64,000 nt of DNA from Chelydra serpentina (taxonomy: Eukaryota; Chordata; Testudines; Chelydridae), in contig JBAIAC010000019.1 in the NCBI GenBank assembly GCA_037349315.1, positions 21,682,001 through 21,746,000 of the forward strand. The letters are read 5' to 3'. The notes under the pieces are model-generated. The model was not told the origin of the DNA. It was given only the letters and a program-made list of their open reading frames with translations, and did no database searches. The first letter of the stretch is position 1, and every line of letters begins with the position of its first letter. Both the position numbers and the translations under genes were made by a program. Positions 34,590-47,620 of the stretch are shown in pieces.

Positions 34590-36115
34590 GAGTAGTTCCT
34601 TACTCCTCAAATAGTTCCAGTCAGTTTTAGGATTCAACACAGACCAGTGAAGGAATTGTGTCACTGCCTGCCCTGCAACTCTGGATGCCTTCAATGCTAT
34701 GCTGCTGTAGCTCACAGTCCTGACACAGCAGCAAGCATACAAGTATGGAGGTCACACCCTGACTTCCTCTGCCCAGTTACTTTTTGCAGGGTGCCCCAAC
34801 AACCCCACTCAAATTTCACAAAACCATCTCCCTGCAGGGTCCAGCCCTCTCACTGACCACTTATAGAAGTTAAATTCATTGTTCCTTTAAAGAGACACTA
34901 CACACAGCTCACTAATTTAGCTGGGATTTGACTAACACTCTTATTTCAATCACAGCACTGTATTGGTTTATAGTGAAAGTAAAACAAATTTATTTAACAA
35001 AAGGCATAGGATTAAGTGCTGCCAAGTATAAGGAGTAAAGATAGAAAATATACTTCTAAGACAAAAACTTAATTTCAGCAAGTTACAATCTTTGCCTAAG
35101 CAGGTTTCTTACCTAAACTCAGTTCCCAGAAACTTCAACCTCCCTTAGTTGAAGGATCCAATATTCTGTGATTTTAAGAGCTCTGGCCTCTTTAATATCT
35201 GAAGTGATGGATACCAAAATGGCTTTCTGTGTCTGCTTATATCTCCCAAAGTTCATTGACCCTGTTATAGGAGGCAGGGAAGCTTCCTGCTGTTCTTCCC
35301 TTCCTGTTGACTTCCCATCCTCTAGCATAATGCTTTGTTTACATTGGAGACAGGTAGTTAACCTGTTTCTCCCTGTGACTTTACAGCATACTATCAGTAA
35401 GTATCCACAATTCCTTGTACAGTGTACATGCATACATTTCACAATGATATTCATTAGCAGGATGTCACAAACGTTAAAAAAAACCTTACTTAATACACTT
35501 GTATAATACAGTTATATTTTATACAGTCAGTTGATTCAATTGCTTATCATTTGAGGTTCAGATCTCTTGCCTTTATAGCCCAGTAAACCTCTGAAATTTA
35601 CTATTTGAAAAGTAAGCTCAGACCAAGCTTCTCTCTCCTTCTGGGGTGAAGATGCCACGCTGTTGTCTCAAAGTTCATTGAGCCTGCTTTAAGAGGTAGA
35701 AAGGCTCCTTGGGGGTGCAGTGTTCATCCCCTGTGGAGATTAAGTATCCATCCTTCCCCACTTGCTCACCTAATGGCATTGTTTACCTTGCATGTCTATG
35801 TGCTTTCCTTTGCCTTTGGTTACGCCTTGCCTAACTTACATCAGAGATACATTCAAGCAGGCAGAACCACATTCCTTTGTCTAGGGTGGGGTGCCTTATG
35901 TCCTACTAGGCACACATTTTAATAACATAATTCTAACACATATTTATAAACCTTCATACACACCCTGTACGTACACCACACCATGGTGTTTGGGACTAGC
36001 ATGTTAGCAGTTTGTATATGATACCTTACATGACACCTTTTAGATACACATTATGAGACCAGTGCATTAGGTGTAGTGAGTATGTCAGGCCTGACAAAAG
36101 TTGCTAATACAGAGT
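34590..36115 (-). mobile_element. LTR-derived DNA (endogenous-retrovirus type), composite
   Basis: I recall much of 35600-36110 as turtle LTR sequence (tgtctcaaagttcattgagc, cacacattttaataacat, gtatgtcaggcctgacaaa). A similar block occurs earlier (35250-35290, caaagttcattgaccctg), so two related LTR pieces may lie in tandem. Reversed AATAAA at 34989-34994 (tttatt on the plus strand) points to the minus strand. Exact borders and target duplications were not found, and no viral gene is visible. Confidence 0.55.
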
Positions 36116-36289
36116 AGTGAACCACCACTGGGACTCTGTATCACTAGACTCTATCCCTTATTTAGCCAGTTCCCCCTACTTGTGTGTGTGTCCTTCACTG
36201 AGCAACATGAGAGAGAAAAACAATTTAAAAAAAACTGGAAATGTCACAATAAAATTACAAAAATTACATTTAACTGATTAGCAGTATCC

Positions 36290-36430
36290 TTGTAAGTTTC
36301 AAAACACACTGTGAGGTAGATCAGTGTTATCTCCATTTTACAAACAGGTAAACTAAGGCACAGAGAAGTTAAATAGCTTGACCAAGTTCACACAGCGAGT
36401 CAGATTTCACATCCTATGCATGGACCCTAG
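36290..36430 (-). mobile_element. MIR-type CORE-SINE fragment
   Basis: The order ccattttacaaacaggtaaac, taaggcacagagaagttaaa, ttgaccaagttcacacagcg and agtcagatttcaca (taken in parts) is the reverse complement of the MIR 3' half. It is an old, diverged fragment. Confidence 0.82.
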
Positions 36431-36439
36431 ACTAGGCTG

Positions 36440-37250
36440 CCTTCACATCTCCTTCCTTCAAGTACTTAGGAAATGTACCTTGTATTGTAGATATTATAGA
36501 AGTATTATGAATGTTTACATGCACTATCACATAAATGTCTACTTCATAGGAATAGAGCATAAATCACAAGTTGCATGTAAGTGCTGGGCTAATTTCTCAA
36601 AAGTAACTGCACCTATTACTTAGCTTATTATCCCCAAATTAGAATGATACTAGGATTTAGTAATCAAGAAAAAATGAAATTTGAGTTAAACTGAGATTGC
36701 ACTAACAAATATGCATACTGCATTTTTGAGAATAATTGGTTACTAAATTCCCTCCAGCAACTAAGCAATAAATTTATGTTGTGTAATTCTATCCTACACA
36801 GTACAGTACATCAAAGAAAATATTACCTTGCTTTAGGAAACTATGGAGGGTGTCCTGAGGGAAAATAAATCAGACAAATCAGTTCCTTAAGACAAGAGAG
36901 AACTTATTGTACAACAGGGATGGAATGGAGGGGGCTTTAAGTCTTTCATCTAAGTCCTTTCAACAGCACTATAAAAGGCCAGGAGAAAAGAACAAATACA
37001 CATAATCAAACTGATCACAAATAACAGACTTTGGAAGAGAAATTAAGGTCCAAGTTACCATACCAACATGAGGCTCAAGAGAAATTTGTATGACATGCAT
37101 GTAGTACCAGTGCCCAGCAGAATGAAATAATGCCCCTTAAAATTCTAGGGGAAAAGAGAAGGTAACTAAAAGAAAAAGGATTAAAATCACCACTGTTTCC
37201 TACCTTTCATCGAGAGTCCTTCCAGAAAATCCAGAATGTGAGACACAGTG
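36440..37250. other. AT-rich DNA, no gene seen
   Basis: I recognise no exon, RNA gene or intact repeat. Confidence 0.45.
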
Positions 37251-37258
37251 ATTAAATA

Positions 37259-38075
37259 CAGTAACTCCTCACTTAACGTTGTAGTCATGTTCCTGAAAAA
37301 TGTGACTTTAAGAGAAACGATGTTAAACTAATCCAATTTCCCCATAAGAATTTATGTAAATAAGGGGATTAGGTTCCAGAGAAATTTTTTTCACCAGACA
37401 AAAGACTATATACATACACACACACACACACACACAAGTTTATAAGTTTTGAACAAACAGTTGAATACTGGTACACAGCGATGATGACAGTGAAGCTTGG
37501 TTGAGGTGGAGGAGTCAGAGGGTGGGAATTTCCCAGCGAATGCCTTACTAAATGAACTAGCACTCCACTGAGCCCTCAAGGGTTAACTCTCACACTCTAC
37601 AAGCCAGCAGGAAAGATGTGTTTCAGAGATAGAGATGCACATTTCCAATTAGGTATCAGGAGTGGGGTCAGAAGTATATTGCTTTGTTAATTAGATCAGC
37701 AAGCCCCTCAGCTGCAGCTTCTGCCTAAGGCAGCAACTCCCTCCCTTGTGTGTCCCCCCTGCTCTATGGAAGATGGGGTAAGCAAGGTGCAGAGGGACAT
37801 TAGCCCCACTCTTCTTACCTTCCCCCCCACACAGCAAGCAGGCACACTGACATTAGCCCCCCTCTTTTTCCCCTCCCCCAACACAGCAAGCGGGCAAGAG
37901 TCTCGGAGAGCAGCACATGACAGTGGGGGAGGGGACAGCTGAACTGCCATTGATAGCCTGCAAAAGACGTTAGAAGGGAGCCTTTCACAACTGTAAATGA
38001 GCATGTTCCCTAATTGATCAGCAACTTAAGAACGAAACAATGTTAACCATAACGACTTTAAGTGAGGAGTTACTG
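37259..38075. mobile_element. 817-bp Tigger-like (Tc1/mariner) non-autonomous element
   Basis: The left end cagtaactcctcacttaa and right end ttaagtgaggagttactg are perfect 18-base inverted repeats. Each is flanked by TA (37257-37258 and 38076-38077), the target of Tc1/mariner elements. Weaker inverted similarity continues inward (aacg...gttaa words). The interior carries a CA microsatellite (37415-37436) and a run of gc-rich unique-looking DNA (37690-37960) with no transposase. The frame at 37708-38004 (minus) does not resemble a DDE transposase. Confidence 0.88.
37415..37436. repeat. (CA)n microsatellite inside the Tigger-like element
   Basis: About eleven CA units lie directly after a tatatacataca transition. 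Confidence 0.9.
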
Positions 38076-38079
38076 TAAT

Positions 38080-39920
38080 TGAATTCTGGACCCCTGAACA
38101 GAGCTCCAATGACTATGAAATAGTCTTACTGAAGAGGACTCTGCTCAGCATTGTAAAAGAAGAACTTGAGTAAAACTACTATATCTGGATAGAAAAGTAA
38201 CCCTTTTTATGTGCCTTATAATAGGTTTAAGTCTCTTCTGGCTTACATTGAGGTAAACCAGGATTAACTACATTGAACTCAGAGAAGTTATATTTGCATA
38301 ATACAAGTGTAAGTCACAGAAGAAACTGGGCCCATGTCTTTTAAAAGGAGAGTAGTTTTACTGTTGCATATGGTGATCAAACATCCTGGCCTATGTGGGG
38401 AAATTGTAGAATTAAAGACAATTTTTAGCATTTTTTTCCAAAGGTATGCAGTGATACTGTTCTGATTCACTGTGCAGAGCTACATCCTGAGAGGACTGAA
38501 TACCCCAGCATAGATGGTCTTCTTTAAAAGAACAAGGAATCTGAAAAGTGGCCATCTTCTGCTATCCAGAACTGACTGCTCTCAAAGGGCAGTTTTCTAA
38601 CCAGAAAAATCTGTTCTCCTTAATATAGTACCTTAGAGTTGTGAAAAGTGAAGCATCTATCCATATGCCCCTACAGTGACTGCCTCTGAATTCACAGGGT
38701 AAAGAAAGCCTGTTAGGTTTGAAAAGATAGAACATGTTGCCATGTCTCTATCAGAGCGCAGAGGAAAACTGAATACAAAACTCATGCTTTAGCAATTTCT
38801 GTAAAAGTGCTGCCTGTCACATGGCTAAAATCCTCTCAGCACTGAAAATAAATTCCAAGACAGCAATGACAGCTGTGAGAATGATGCCACGTGGTAAAAT
38901 TCTTGAAACCTTCACAATTGACACCAGGAGTAGTCATCCAACAGAGCATCCTTTTACTTAAATACAGCATACTTGAAAACAAGAATGTGGGGAGGGGAAG
39001 GCCCCAACTTGGGGTAGGGAGAGACAAAAAGTAACTATGATTTACCTACAAGAAGCAATTTTGCAGGCAGCACTTTGTAAAAAAAATAAAATAAGAGCAA
39101 ATGAATAAAGTCCACACTGCTTACCCATTTCACCCATAAGGAGATGTCTATCTCACCACTGCAACATGGGAAACTGTACAAAGACAAGAAAGTGGCAAAG
39201 TAGCTTGAAAGAGGGTATAAATAAATGTAAGTTAGTCTTTCCCCATTCTCCTGCTGAGCCATGTTCATTTGCAATCTGCTATATTTCACAAGATTCAGTA
39301 AAAATGTTTGCATTATATATACAGAACAGCCTCATTATGAATCCACCTAAGAACACGTGCGAGACACTGAACTGTAACTGTCTGATTTCTCTGCAGCAGC
39401 AGCAAAACTGGAAATTACAGGTTTAAGCCTGGTTTTGAGAAGACTAAAAATAAATCACATTTTAGCATTTGGTTTTGTCTGTGTTTGCATTAGTGTAAGT
39501 GACTGTTTTCACCCATGAATACTGCTTCTTGCTGTCCAAAAACAAAAAATTCACTTACATTCAGCAGATATTATGGAAAATTGACACCGACAGGTCACTT
39601 TTCACGTTTCTGCAGGTGCTGACTCTTGGAATCACCATGACAGTCCTGAGAAATAAAGCTGTTGGAAGCTGTTTTTCTCTGCAGAAAGGAAGTTCTCCTT
39701 TGCTAGTAGTGTGAAACATCAGACCTGGCTTTTTGCTGTCACCCCCTACCCCTTCAACAGGTCCACACAGCCTGATTGTCATGCATACAGCAATCAGGCT
39801 AAAGGGTATATCTGGGGATTCTTTCCTGGCAGAATAGTATTATCAACTGGAGAAGAATTCTATAGTCCCCCCATCCTCCAAAAAGCAATCAAAGGACTCC
39901 TTAGTGACGGAGGAAGTTGC
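38080..39920. other. AT-rich DNA, no gene seen
   Basis: No exon or repeat family is recognised. Short frames have no domain pattern. Confidence 0.4.
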
Positions 39921-39928
39921 CTCACCCC

Positions 39929-40052
39929 TAGGGTGACCAGATAACAAGTATGAAAAATCAGGACAGGGGGTGAGGGGTAATAGGCACCCATATAAGAAAA
40001 AGCTCCAAATATTGGGACTGTCCCTATAAAATCGGGACATCTGGTCACCCTA
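39929..40052 (-). mobile_element. 124-bp hAT-type MITE (TAGGGTGACCAG family), copy 2
   Basis: It starts tagggtgaccagat and ends atctggtcaccctа-type sequence (…ctggtcaccct plus a). A perfect 8-bp target duplication, ctcacccc, flanks it at 39921-39928 and 40053-40060. It is exactly as long as the copy at 8933-9056 but in the opposite orientation. No coding capacity. Confidence 0.92.
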
Positions 40053-40341
40053 CTCACCCCCAGGTAATGTTCTAGCACCTCTGCTCTTGGAACCAAACTG
40101 CCTTTGGACTGTGTTGCCTCAGCAGAGGAGAGCGAGAAGGGGTCAGAAAAGGGAGCTGTGCAGAATGGGAGGCAAGAAGATCATTTCTTCCATTTGCTGT
40201 GGAGTCAATATTTGTGGTCCTTGTGGACTTGGAGGACTAACCCAAAGGCTAATTTGCAAAATGAAGAGACCCCCATCCCCTCCCCCCAGCTTGATAGAAC
40301 CACACAACATTTTGCCACTGTTTCCATTGCACTGCAAATGT

Positions 40342-40550
40342 GTCCACGAAAGCTTATGCTGAAATACATTTGTTAGTCTCTAAGGTGCCACAAGTATTCC
40401 TTTCTTATTTTCTTGCATCCGACGAAGCGGACTGTAGTCCACGAAAGCTTATGCTGAAATAAATTTGTTAGTCTTTAAGGTGCCACAAGTATTCCTTTCT
40501 TATTTTCTTTTTGCTGACACAGACTAACACGGCTACTACACTGAAATCTG
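40342..40550 (+). mobile_element. Penelope-like element terminal repeat, partly duplicated
   Basis: The stretch contains ccacgaaagcttatgctgaa, aatttgttagtctttaaggt and gacacagactaacacggc. These correspond to the terminal repeat of the Penelope-like element at 49.7-51.0 kb, read in the other orientation. A first partial unit (from 40344) is followed 95 bases later by a second (from 40439). Only the second reaches the cagactaacacggctac end. I know this sequence as highly repeated in turtles. Confidence 0.75.
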
Positions 40551-40559
40551 TTGGCACTG

Positions 40560-42095
40560 TCTCCTCTAAAATATTGTATTCCTTTGCTCTCTTTCAGTTC
40601 ACTCCATGAAACAGGAGAATGGTGGGTGAAGGAATGGTTGGAATGTGTTTGCTTTAGAACAATTTTCTTCTCTGCAGACACTTCCTCCTGGCTGTCAGAA
40701 TGCAGCAAAATATCAGCTTCTTTTAAAGTATAGTGCCTTACTGATTAATCCCCCAGGAAACTCAGCTGAAAATATGGGCACAGGTTTTCTATGGACAAAA
40801 GAAGCATCCCCTGAGTGTGGACTATGTAAATAACAGTAATAGTTTTCAATAATTTTTTTCCCATTCACTTAAATGTTCTTTTCATAATGGGGATCAAGCA
40901 CGTAGCTCCATCATGTTTTAGGGACTGATCGTCATGCACATAATTCACAAAATAAATTAAAATTACGGGCCTGATTCTTCATTCCATTCCCTTCACACGG
41001 CTCCAGTAATATAAAGGGACCATAAAGCTGACGGAACTGGACCCCAAAGAATCACTTCAGCATAAAGTGGTTACCCCGCTGGCACAGCACTGTCGAAGTT
41101 ATTCTGCAAATCTCCCCCATAGCTTCTGTTACAGAGAACATGGTCAGAGGAGAAGGCATGGCCATGGTGCTGTTGCATTCCAGCTATTCTCAGCTACACA
41201 AATAAGCCCTTGGGGCCACTACAGCCAAGTGTGAACTAGAGGAGCGCTGAGACCTCCCAAAGTTGACTTGCATATTGGTTAGTATGTCTCCAAATGGGCT
41301 GTAACAGTTGGAAGAGACACTGTTTGTACCATCCAAATGCTTTCTGTAAAATAAAAGACTTCTTTAAAAACTTGGATTTCTGTCATTAAAAAATTAGTAT
41401 AAACTGATGACTTATAAAATTTCCTAGGTTGTAACGGTTAGCAAAATATTTCTACAGCATGAATAAAAGTATTTAAACCTTAAAATCTAGTGTAGTATCC
41501 CACAGCTGCTCTCAGCTGTTTGACTTCATCAGTACACTAGCTTCTTGCTCCAGGCTTTACAGTTGCTTCATATGACATTTTTTCCATTCTCACATGACAT
41601 CTGAACTTCAATATTGCTTTACAAGACTATACTTCACATCTTCTATATATTTTCCCAAAGTTCACTTAGAGGTAGGTATCTTTGAATATCTTGAAGCAAC
41701 TACAGTTGGATTAATCAAAAAAGAAATACAGTTCCCTTTATACAGTAATCCTGATACAAAAACCCACAGTGTCTACGGAGTCCCTGAGTTGATTCCCAAG
41801 TCTCAATATATATATAATTGTATATAATTGTACTACCATTAAAATTACAAGAGAAATATTGAGAAAAATATTACTAAGATGCTAGTACTACCATACACAA
41901 TTCTAAAGTATATGTATTTCTTACAATTTCTAAAATTCTATAGAGGTCCATCCAGTTCTCTGGGCATCTATCCCGTAAATTAAAAATCACAATGCAAACA
42001 AAGGGCGGACCCTAAATATACCCACCAAGCCAACTCTTTCTGCAACAGCCTTTGAGAGAGGGAAAAAAGTTTTGGACATGTAGGTAACTATTATA
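40560..42095. other. Unassigned DNA with an old MITE-like fragment
   Basis: The part 40970-41060 starts gggcctgattcttcattcc and resembles the old palindromic gcctgattc repeat type. A TA-rich run lies near 41804-41830. No gene is seen. Confidence 0.4.
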
Positions 42096-42099
42096 ACCC

Positions 42100-42440
42100 C
42101 TCAAAGAATCACAGAAAATAAACCCAGAAAACATCTATTAAGTTATTTTGGCCATCTTCCTACCAATGCAGGACTGTTCCCTGCAATATGGTGTAATTCC
42201 CTAGCATTTTGTCTAGTCTAATTTTAAATGAGTCAAACAATGGGACCAGTTCCCTTCAGACTCTTCCACACATCAGTGTACTGTTAGGAAATGTTTTCTT
42301 TGCCCATCTTCATCCCATTACTTCTAGCTATATACCCTCATAGGACCATTGCATACAGCTCCTCTCCTCTGGTGTTTATGTTCTTGAAATACTTGTAACT
42401 AGGAGGCAGAACTGTATTAAATGTAAAGAGAAAATCAGCC
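42100..42440 (-). mobile_element. CR1 LINE, 3' region on the minus strand
   Basis: The plus strand gives the usual reversed CR1 phrases: aatgcaggactgttccctgc, ttttgtctagtctaatttta, gttaggaaatgttttctttg, catcccattacttctagcta and cctctcctctggtgtttatg. The start, gaatcacagaaa, corresponds to the reversed CR1 tail. It is a 5' truncated copy. Confidence 0.8.
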
Positions 42441-42777
42441 ACTGAAAAGTGCTAAATAATGGAATTATTTGAGCTACAACGGCAACACAACACACTTTCT
42501 TTTTCACAAGTACATTTTTGAATGTAATAAAATAGAGTGTTAGTTAAACAAAGACATTTGCACCAAAGAAGCTGTAAAAATATTCAAAGTTAGTGTTGAT
42601 AAAGGCTAAAAGATGGACTGCAATCGGTAGTAAATTTTGTTTTATCTTAAATTTCAGCTTCTTTAAAATACTAGATACTAAGGTGTTGTATGTGTGTGCA
42701 ACTACCAGAACAGTTCACACAGGCTGATCCTGTAATATTCTGTATGCAGAACTCTTATTGATTTCAGTGAGCTAGAC

Positions 42778-43643
42778 TAGGTTTGCCAACTTTCTAATTG
42801 CACAAAACCAAATATCACCCCTCACCCTTCCCCGAGAGCCTGCCCCTGCCCCACTCCTTCTCCAAGACCTCGCCCCCGCTCACTCCATCCCCCCACCCTC
42901 ACTCATTTTCACCAGACTGGGGCAAGGGTGCAGGAGGGGGTGAGGGCTCCGGCTGGTGGTGTGAGCTCTGAGGTGGGGCCAGAAATTAAGGGTTCAGGGT
43001 ACTGAAGGGAGCTCCAGGATGGGGCAGAGGATTGGGGTGTGGGAGGGTGTGAGGGCTCCGGCTGGGGGTGCAGGCTCTGGTGTGGGGCCAGGGATGATGG
43101 GTTTGGGGTACAGGAAGGGGCTCCGAGCTGGGGCTGAGGGGTTTGGAATACAGGAAGGGGCTCAGGGCTGGGGGTTGGGGTGGAGGAAGGGGTGCAGGCT
43201 CCGGGAAGGAGTCTGGGTGTGGGAGGAGGCTCAGAGCTGGGGCAGCGAGTTGGAGTGCAGGAGGGAATGTGGGGTGCAGGCTCCAGGAGGGAATTTCGGT
43301 GCGGGAGGGGGTTCTCAGCATGTCCCTCTGGCTCCTAGGTGGAGGGGCCAGGGGGTCTGCACGCTGCCCGCAGGTGCTGCCCCTGCAGCTCCCATTGGCC
43401 GTGTTTCCCGGCCAATGGCAGCTGCAGAGCTAGTGCTCCCATATCCGCCCCTGCACTGTGGAAGGTGGACATGTCAGCCACTTCCAGGAGCCACACAGAG
43501 CCAGGGCAGGCAGGGAGCCTGCCTAAGCCCCATTGTGCCACCAACCGGACTTTTAGCAGCCTGGTTAGCAGTGCTGACTGGAGCCGCCAGGGTCCCTTTT
43601 TGACCGGACCTTCCAGTTGAAAACCAGACGCCTGGCAACCCTA
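42778..43643 (+). mobile_element. 866-bp GC-rich non-autonomous hAT element, copy 2
   Basis: The left end taggtttgccaactttcta and right end cgcctggcaacccta match those of the element at 15247-16247, in the same orientation. The flanking 8-mers agctagac (42770-42777) and agttccac (43644-43651) agree at 5 of 8 bases, a decayed target duplication. The interior (42910-43320) has the same G-rich irregular repeats, and the last 300 bases share cccctgcagctcccattggc and cggacttttа-like words with copy 1. The 194-codon plus frame at 43019-43603 and its partners are composition artefacts. Confidence 0.87.
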
Positions 43644-43649
43644 AGTTCC

Positions 43650-45885
43650 ACATGTATAGCACTTACATGATCAAGCCCGGAACTTGTATGTATGTCTACA
43701 CTTGCTGCCGTACAATGTAATGCTGTAGTTAAGGCTTTGTTATAAACTTTGAAAGTCAGAAACAAATATCCCACCACTTCAAATGACATCAGGATATCAC
43801 TTTGTATGCAAATTATCAGCCCAAATGTTTCCCCCCACATATTGTTGGAATTCATTAAAACATGTGTCAGAGCAGCGACCATATCATTTTCACTTTGTAA
43901 TTAAAGGCACATTTGATCAAACTTTTGACCAAGTTTTCAAGATTCTTTTTGTAGAACTAATTAATTCTTAGTGTTGAGACACTTCTGTGTTTTGAAAAAG
44001 GGATTTTTTAAAATTGCCAATGTTTCTGCTTATGAAATAAACAGCATGCCTTGAATTTACTCTTCACAAGTCTTTTTGTTATAACAAATTACATCAAATT
44101 ACATATTGATAGGAATAGCAAACACCTTAGAAAAGGTTCACATAAAGTAAGGCCTAGGTCTCAGAGGCTAGCAGGCGACAGAGTGGCTGTCGACTAGGGA
44201 AGCTCTACTTTCAAAGCAACAAACTCTCCTTTAAACAATAACTTAGGGTACTCAAACAGTGACTATTTGCCATTTCTACTTTGTGCTTTGTCCAGGCAAG
44301 CACAATAATTTTCACTGTGCCTCGACAAAAACTGTTATACCTGTGCACCTAAGTAATCTGCAACCCTTTCTGAAAATAGTGACAAGGAGAAGCAGGAAAG
44401 TGAGCCAATTATTGGAAGCATGCTGAAAGAAATCCTCTGGATAACTACAAGCCTCTAACTCCCCTTGAGGATGAGTTGACAGTATGAGCATCAGAATGAA
44501 TAACTTGTTAAAAGAGAAAATGGAATGGTGGTAGAGCAAACAGGAAACAAGTCTGAAGAGACGGCATGGAGAACGTCCAACGCACAAAGCTTACAGTCAG
44601 TGTAAAAGCGGATACAAACTGCTTAGCAAAAGTCACATCTCGTGGCAAGTTCAAAACAAGCCGAGAACAACTCCATACAGCTGACATTCTATTCTAAGAT
44701 TTTTAACGGGGGACTATTTTCATGCAAACTAATATAGACCGTGTTGTGAGACTCTTTTGGAAGAGGCATGATCAAATGGCAACACTGACCCATTAGCTGT
44801 TTTTTTAGCCCAATCAGGCACCTAGTTGGAGGCAAGTGCCCCCAGTCAGTGGCACCACTAACTCACATAGTGTGGATCTCATTCTTTTGGTGGGGGCGAG
44901 GATGAGGAGAAGAGTCATTTTTGCTGCCTCCTCATATTAGATAACTACAAATGCTACAGGGTCATTCAGTGGGATGGAGTCCTCTCACATAATAAAGATT
45001 TTCCATTCTCAAAGCATTATGCAAATTAAAATTCAACATGAATAAATCTACTATGAAAGCATTAGAGATTAATGTACTCTGAGACATGTACTGTATTTCA
45101 GGTAATGTTTTCTTTGGAAAGTGTTAAGAAATATTTTCCCCCTAAATGATAATACTGTTAAAGCTATTCATTAAAACCCCTAGGATAAATTAATTACAAT
45201 GTGAAATTAAGATGGGAAAACTATTTATATGCAAATCTATACAGATTCCCAAGAAAATGTAAATATCAGTCTGTTTCAACATGTGGTAAGTTTTCATTTT
45301 TACACAATGGCAGACAAATGCTATGTTAAAATAATATTAATGATTTGATAGAAAGCCCCAAAAAGCTAGAAAATTCTGAGGTAACTGTCCTAGTATTTTA
45401 AAATTTGCCTTGTGGTGGTTAGGCTTTCCAGAATATAAGAAGATGGCTCTCTGGCTCCAGGGAAGCTGTGCTTAGCACAGGACCCAATGGGGAGTAGCAA
45501 AAGTGGCCTATAGCCCCTTTTTATGTGTCCCTTTGCCTCCTCCTCCCCTTGCCAATCCTGGAGAGAGCTGGGGGCCAGTTCAGACCAGGGGATGCTCTAA
45601 CTCTGAATTTAGGCCTGCTCCAACTTATGTGAGCATTCGTGAGCTCTTGTGGGCCACTTCACGGCCCAGGATCACCAGGGAACTAGATGCTATGACCTTG
45701 CCCCCAATTTTCCCCCTCCTACACCCCATACACACTGTACACTGGTGGTGACTAAGTTATGTCAACTGACAAGGAGAATCCTCGGCTGCCCAATTAGGGC
45801 AGCTTTCCATCTTCTTTGCACCATGGAAGGGGCTGAAGAATTGGGCCTGGAAGTCAATTCTGCAGACAGAAAGGGGTAACCCCAG
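43650..45885. other. AT-rich DNA, no gene seen
   Basis: No exon, RNA gene or named repeat is recognised. Confidence 0.45.
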
Positions 45886-45887
45886 TG

Positions 45888-46030
45888 GCCAGATTCCACT
45901 CTCATTTAACTCAGAGTAAATCCACAATAACCCTACCGAGTTCAGTGGAGTTACTCTGAATTTACATCAGACTTAGGCTCACTCTCTTTAATGGAATCAT
46001 ACCAGCATAAAAGATATGGCCTAATGTACA
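45888..46030. repeat. Old palindromic MITE-like repeat
   Basis: The phrases actcagagtaaatccaca and ggagttactctgaatttaca are inverted relatives within 100 bases, between ccagattccactc and a diverged right end. It is an old foldback type; the family is not assigned. A further similar fragment is at 46195-46265. Confidence 0.5.
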
Positions 46031-46269
46031 CACGATTACCTGCTTTCTGAAACATGGTGAAAGAGGATCGCATACCATATGTGCTAGAACAATGCTTAAT
46101 TCTAGATTCTATAACAGCCGTCAATAAGAATTTCCTTAGGGGCTGAAGTCAGATGTTTAACTGCAATATTTAAATAGCTTTTTTATTAAGTTATGCCCTC
46201 ATTTACACCATTGTAACTCACTAGGTTCAGAAGGGTTACATTACTGTAAATGAAGGCAGGAATGTATCC

Positions 46270-47620
46270 CATTGTGGTGTCAATATAAGTGACATACTTG
46301 AGGATGTCATTGTTTTTAAGCCATTTGTAAATCAACTTACTTTCAAGTTATTTTTACTATGTCTGCAGGAAGAAAAGGCTGCATTAGCATTTGCGGGTAA
46401 CCCACAACTTGAAGTACTAAGTTAATGTACTACACTGCAGAAGAATTTGGATTGTATCAATATTCAGCAAGATATATTTTGATACAGTTCAGTGAACCTG
46501 TGATGTGAGAATAATCCCACTCATACACAGAATGAAAAACAGGAAATATGAGTGAGTCTTTCTGTTTTGCTATGTAAAATGATTCAAACTATTTTCTGCC
46601 TGACTTCTAAATCAGTTAAATGTTTGAGTGTCCTTATGACCAATCACTTCAGACTATGTTAAGAAATAATCACAAGCTAAAACACAATCTCAATAACCTT
46701 TGCTGGTGAGGCTTTTAGAGAGCTGCTTTTTGACTAATTGCTTGACTAAACTGCAAACTGCATGCCTGCAAAGGAGTCCAACTACTGTGTCTGTGTGCAA
46801 CTTGACAAAAAAATGTGAACATCCTACACCCCTACACACAGAAGGCTCCAACTGCAGCTATGGAGGATTCATAATATCCAACAGATACAATACAGAACAC
46901 TACATGCATGAAGTTCATGGATTTCACTTCTGTAAGGTAGAGTAAATAACTGTCAGGCATAGGAGTAATAAACTACTGGTTTCCTTCCCCTTGTCTTTGA
47001 AAAATAACTTTTGGAGGAAGAGACGATCTATGTAATGGCTGTGAGTGTATGTGGACGTTTCCTGTTGTGCAATCAGATTTTTGCTACTCTAGAAACATAG
47101 CCAAAATGATGGATCTTAATTTTTCAGTGCTGGCCGTTAAAACAGTAAGCACTGCTAGCAATGTATATTAAACTGGGAAAATCTGACTATAAAGACCTGC
47201 ATCCAATCCAGCTGTTGACAGTCACTGCATTTATAGATAAAAAGGAACATTTTCCCAGGCCCGTATTTGACACTGACATTCGATTATTTTCTTTCTTGAC
47301 ATGTCTAGTAAAGTGTTGACATTTTCCTTTTAGTTTTAAACACAGTACAAAATCTAGCTCCTACATAAACAGTATCTGTAGCACTTACCCACATATTTGT
47401 TTTATGAAACAAGCCCCAAATGGAAAAGTTACAATCTCACTTAAAGTTTAGATGCCTAGGGACAATTTTGATAATATTTAGAAACATAATTATGGGCTAG
47501 AGAAAAGTGAAAGATAAGCATTAAAAATGACTATAACAAAGTGAAAAGACTCTGTAAGAATCTGTAAGCAACTAGCAGTAAAATATACAATATAAAAGGA
47601 TAGGCACTTCATTTCTCTGT
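46270..47620. other. AT-rich DNA, no gene seen
   Basis: Nothing recognisable. The short frame at 46700-46945 has no domain pattern. Confidence 0.45.

Noticed and set aside
43019..43603. 194-codon plus frame
   Set aside because: It lies inside the second copy of the same hAT element; long because stop codons are rare in GC-rich repeats.
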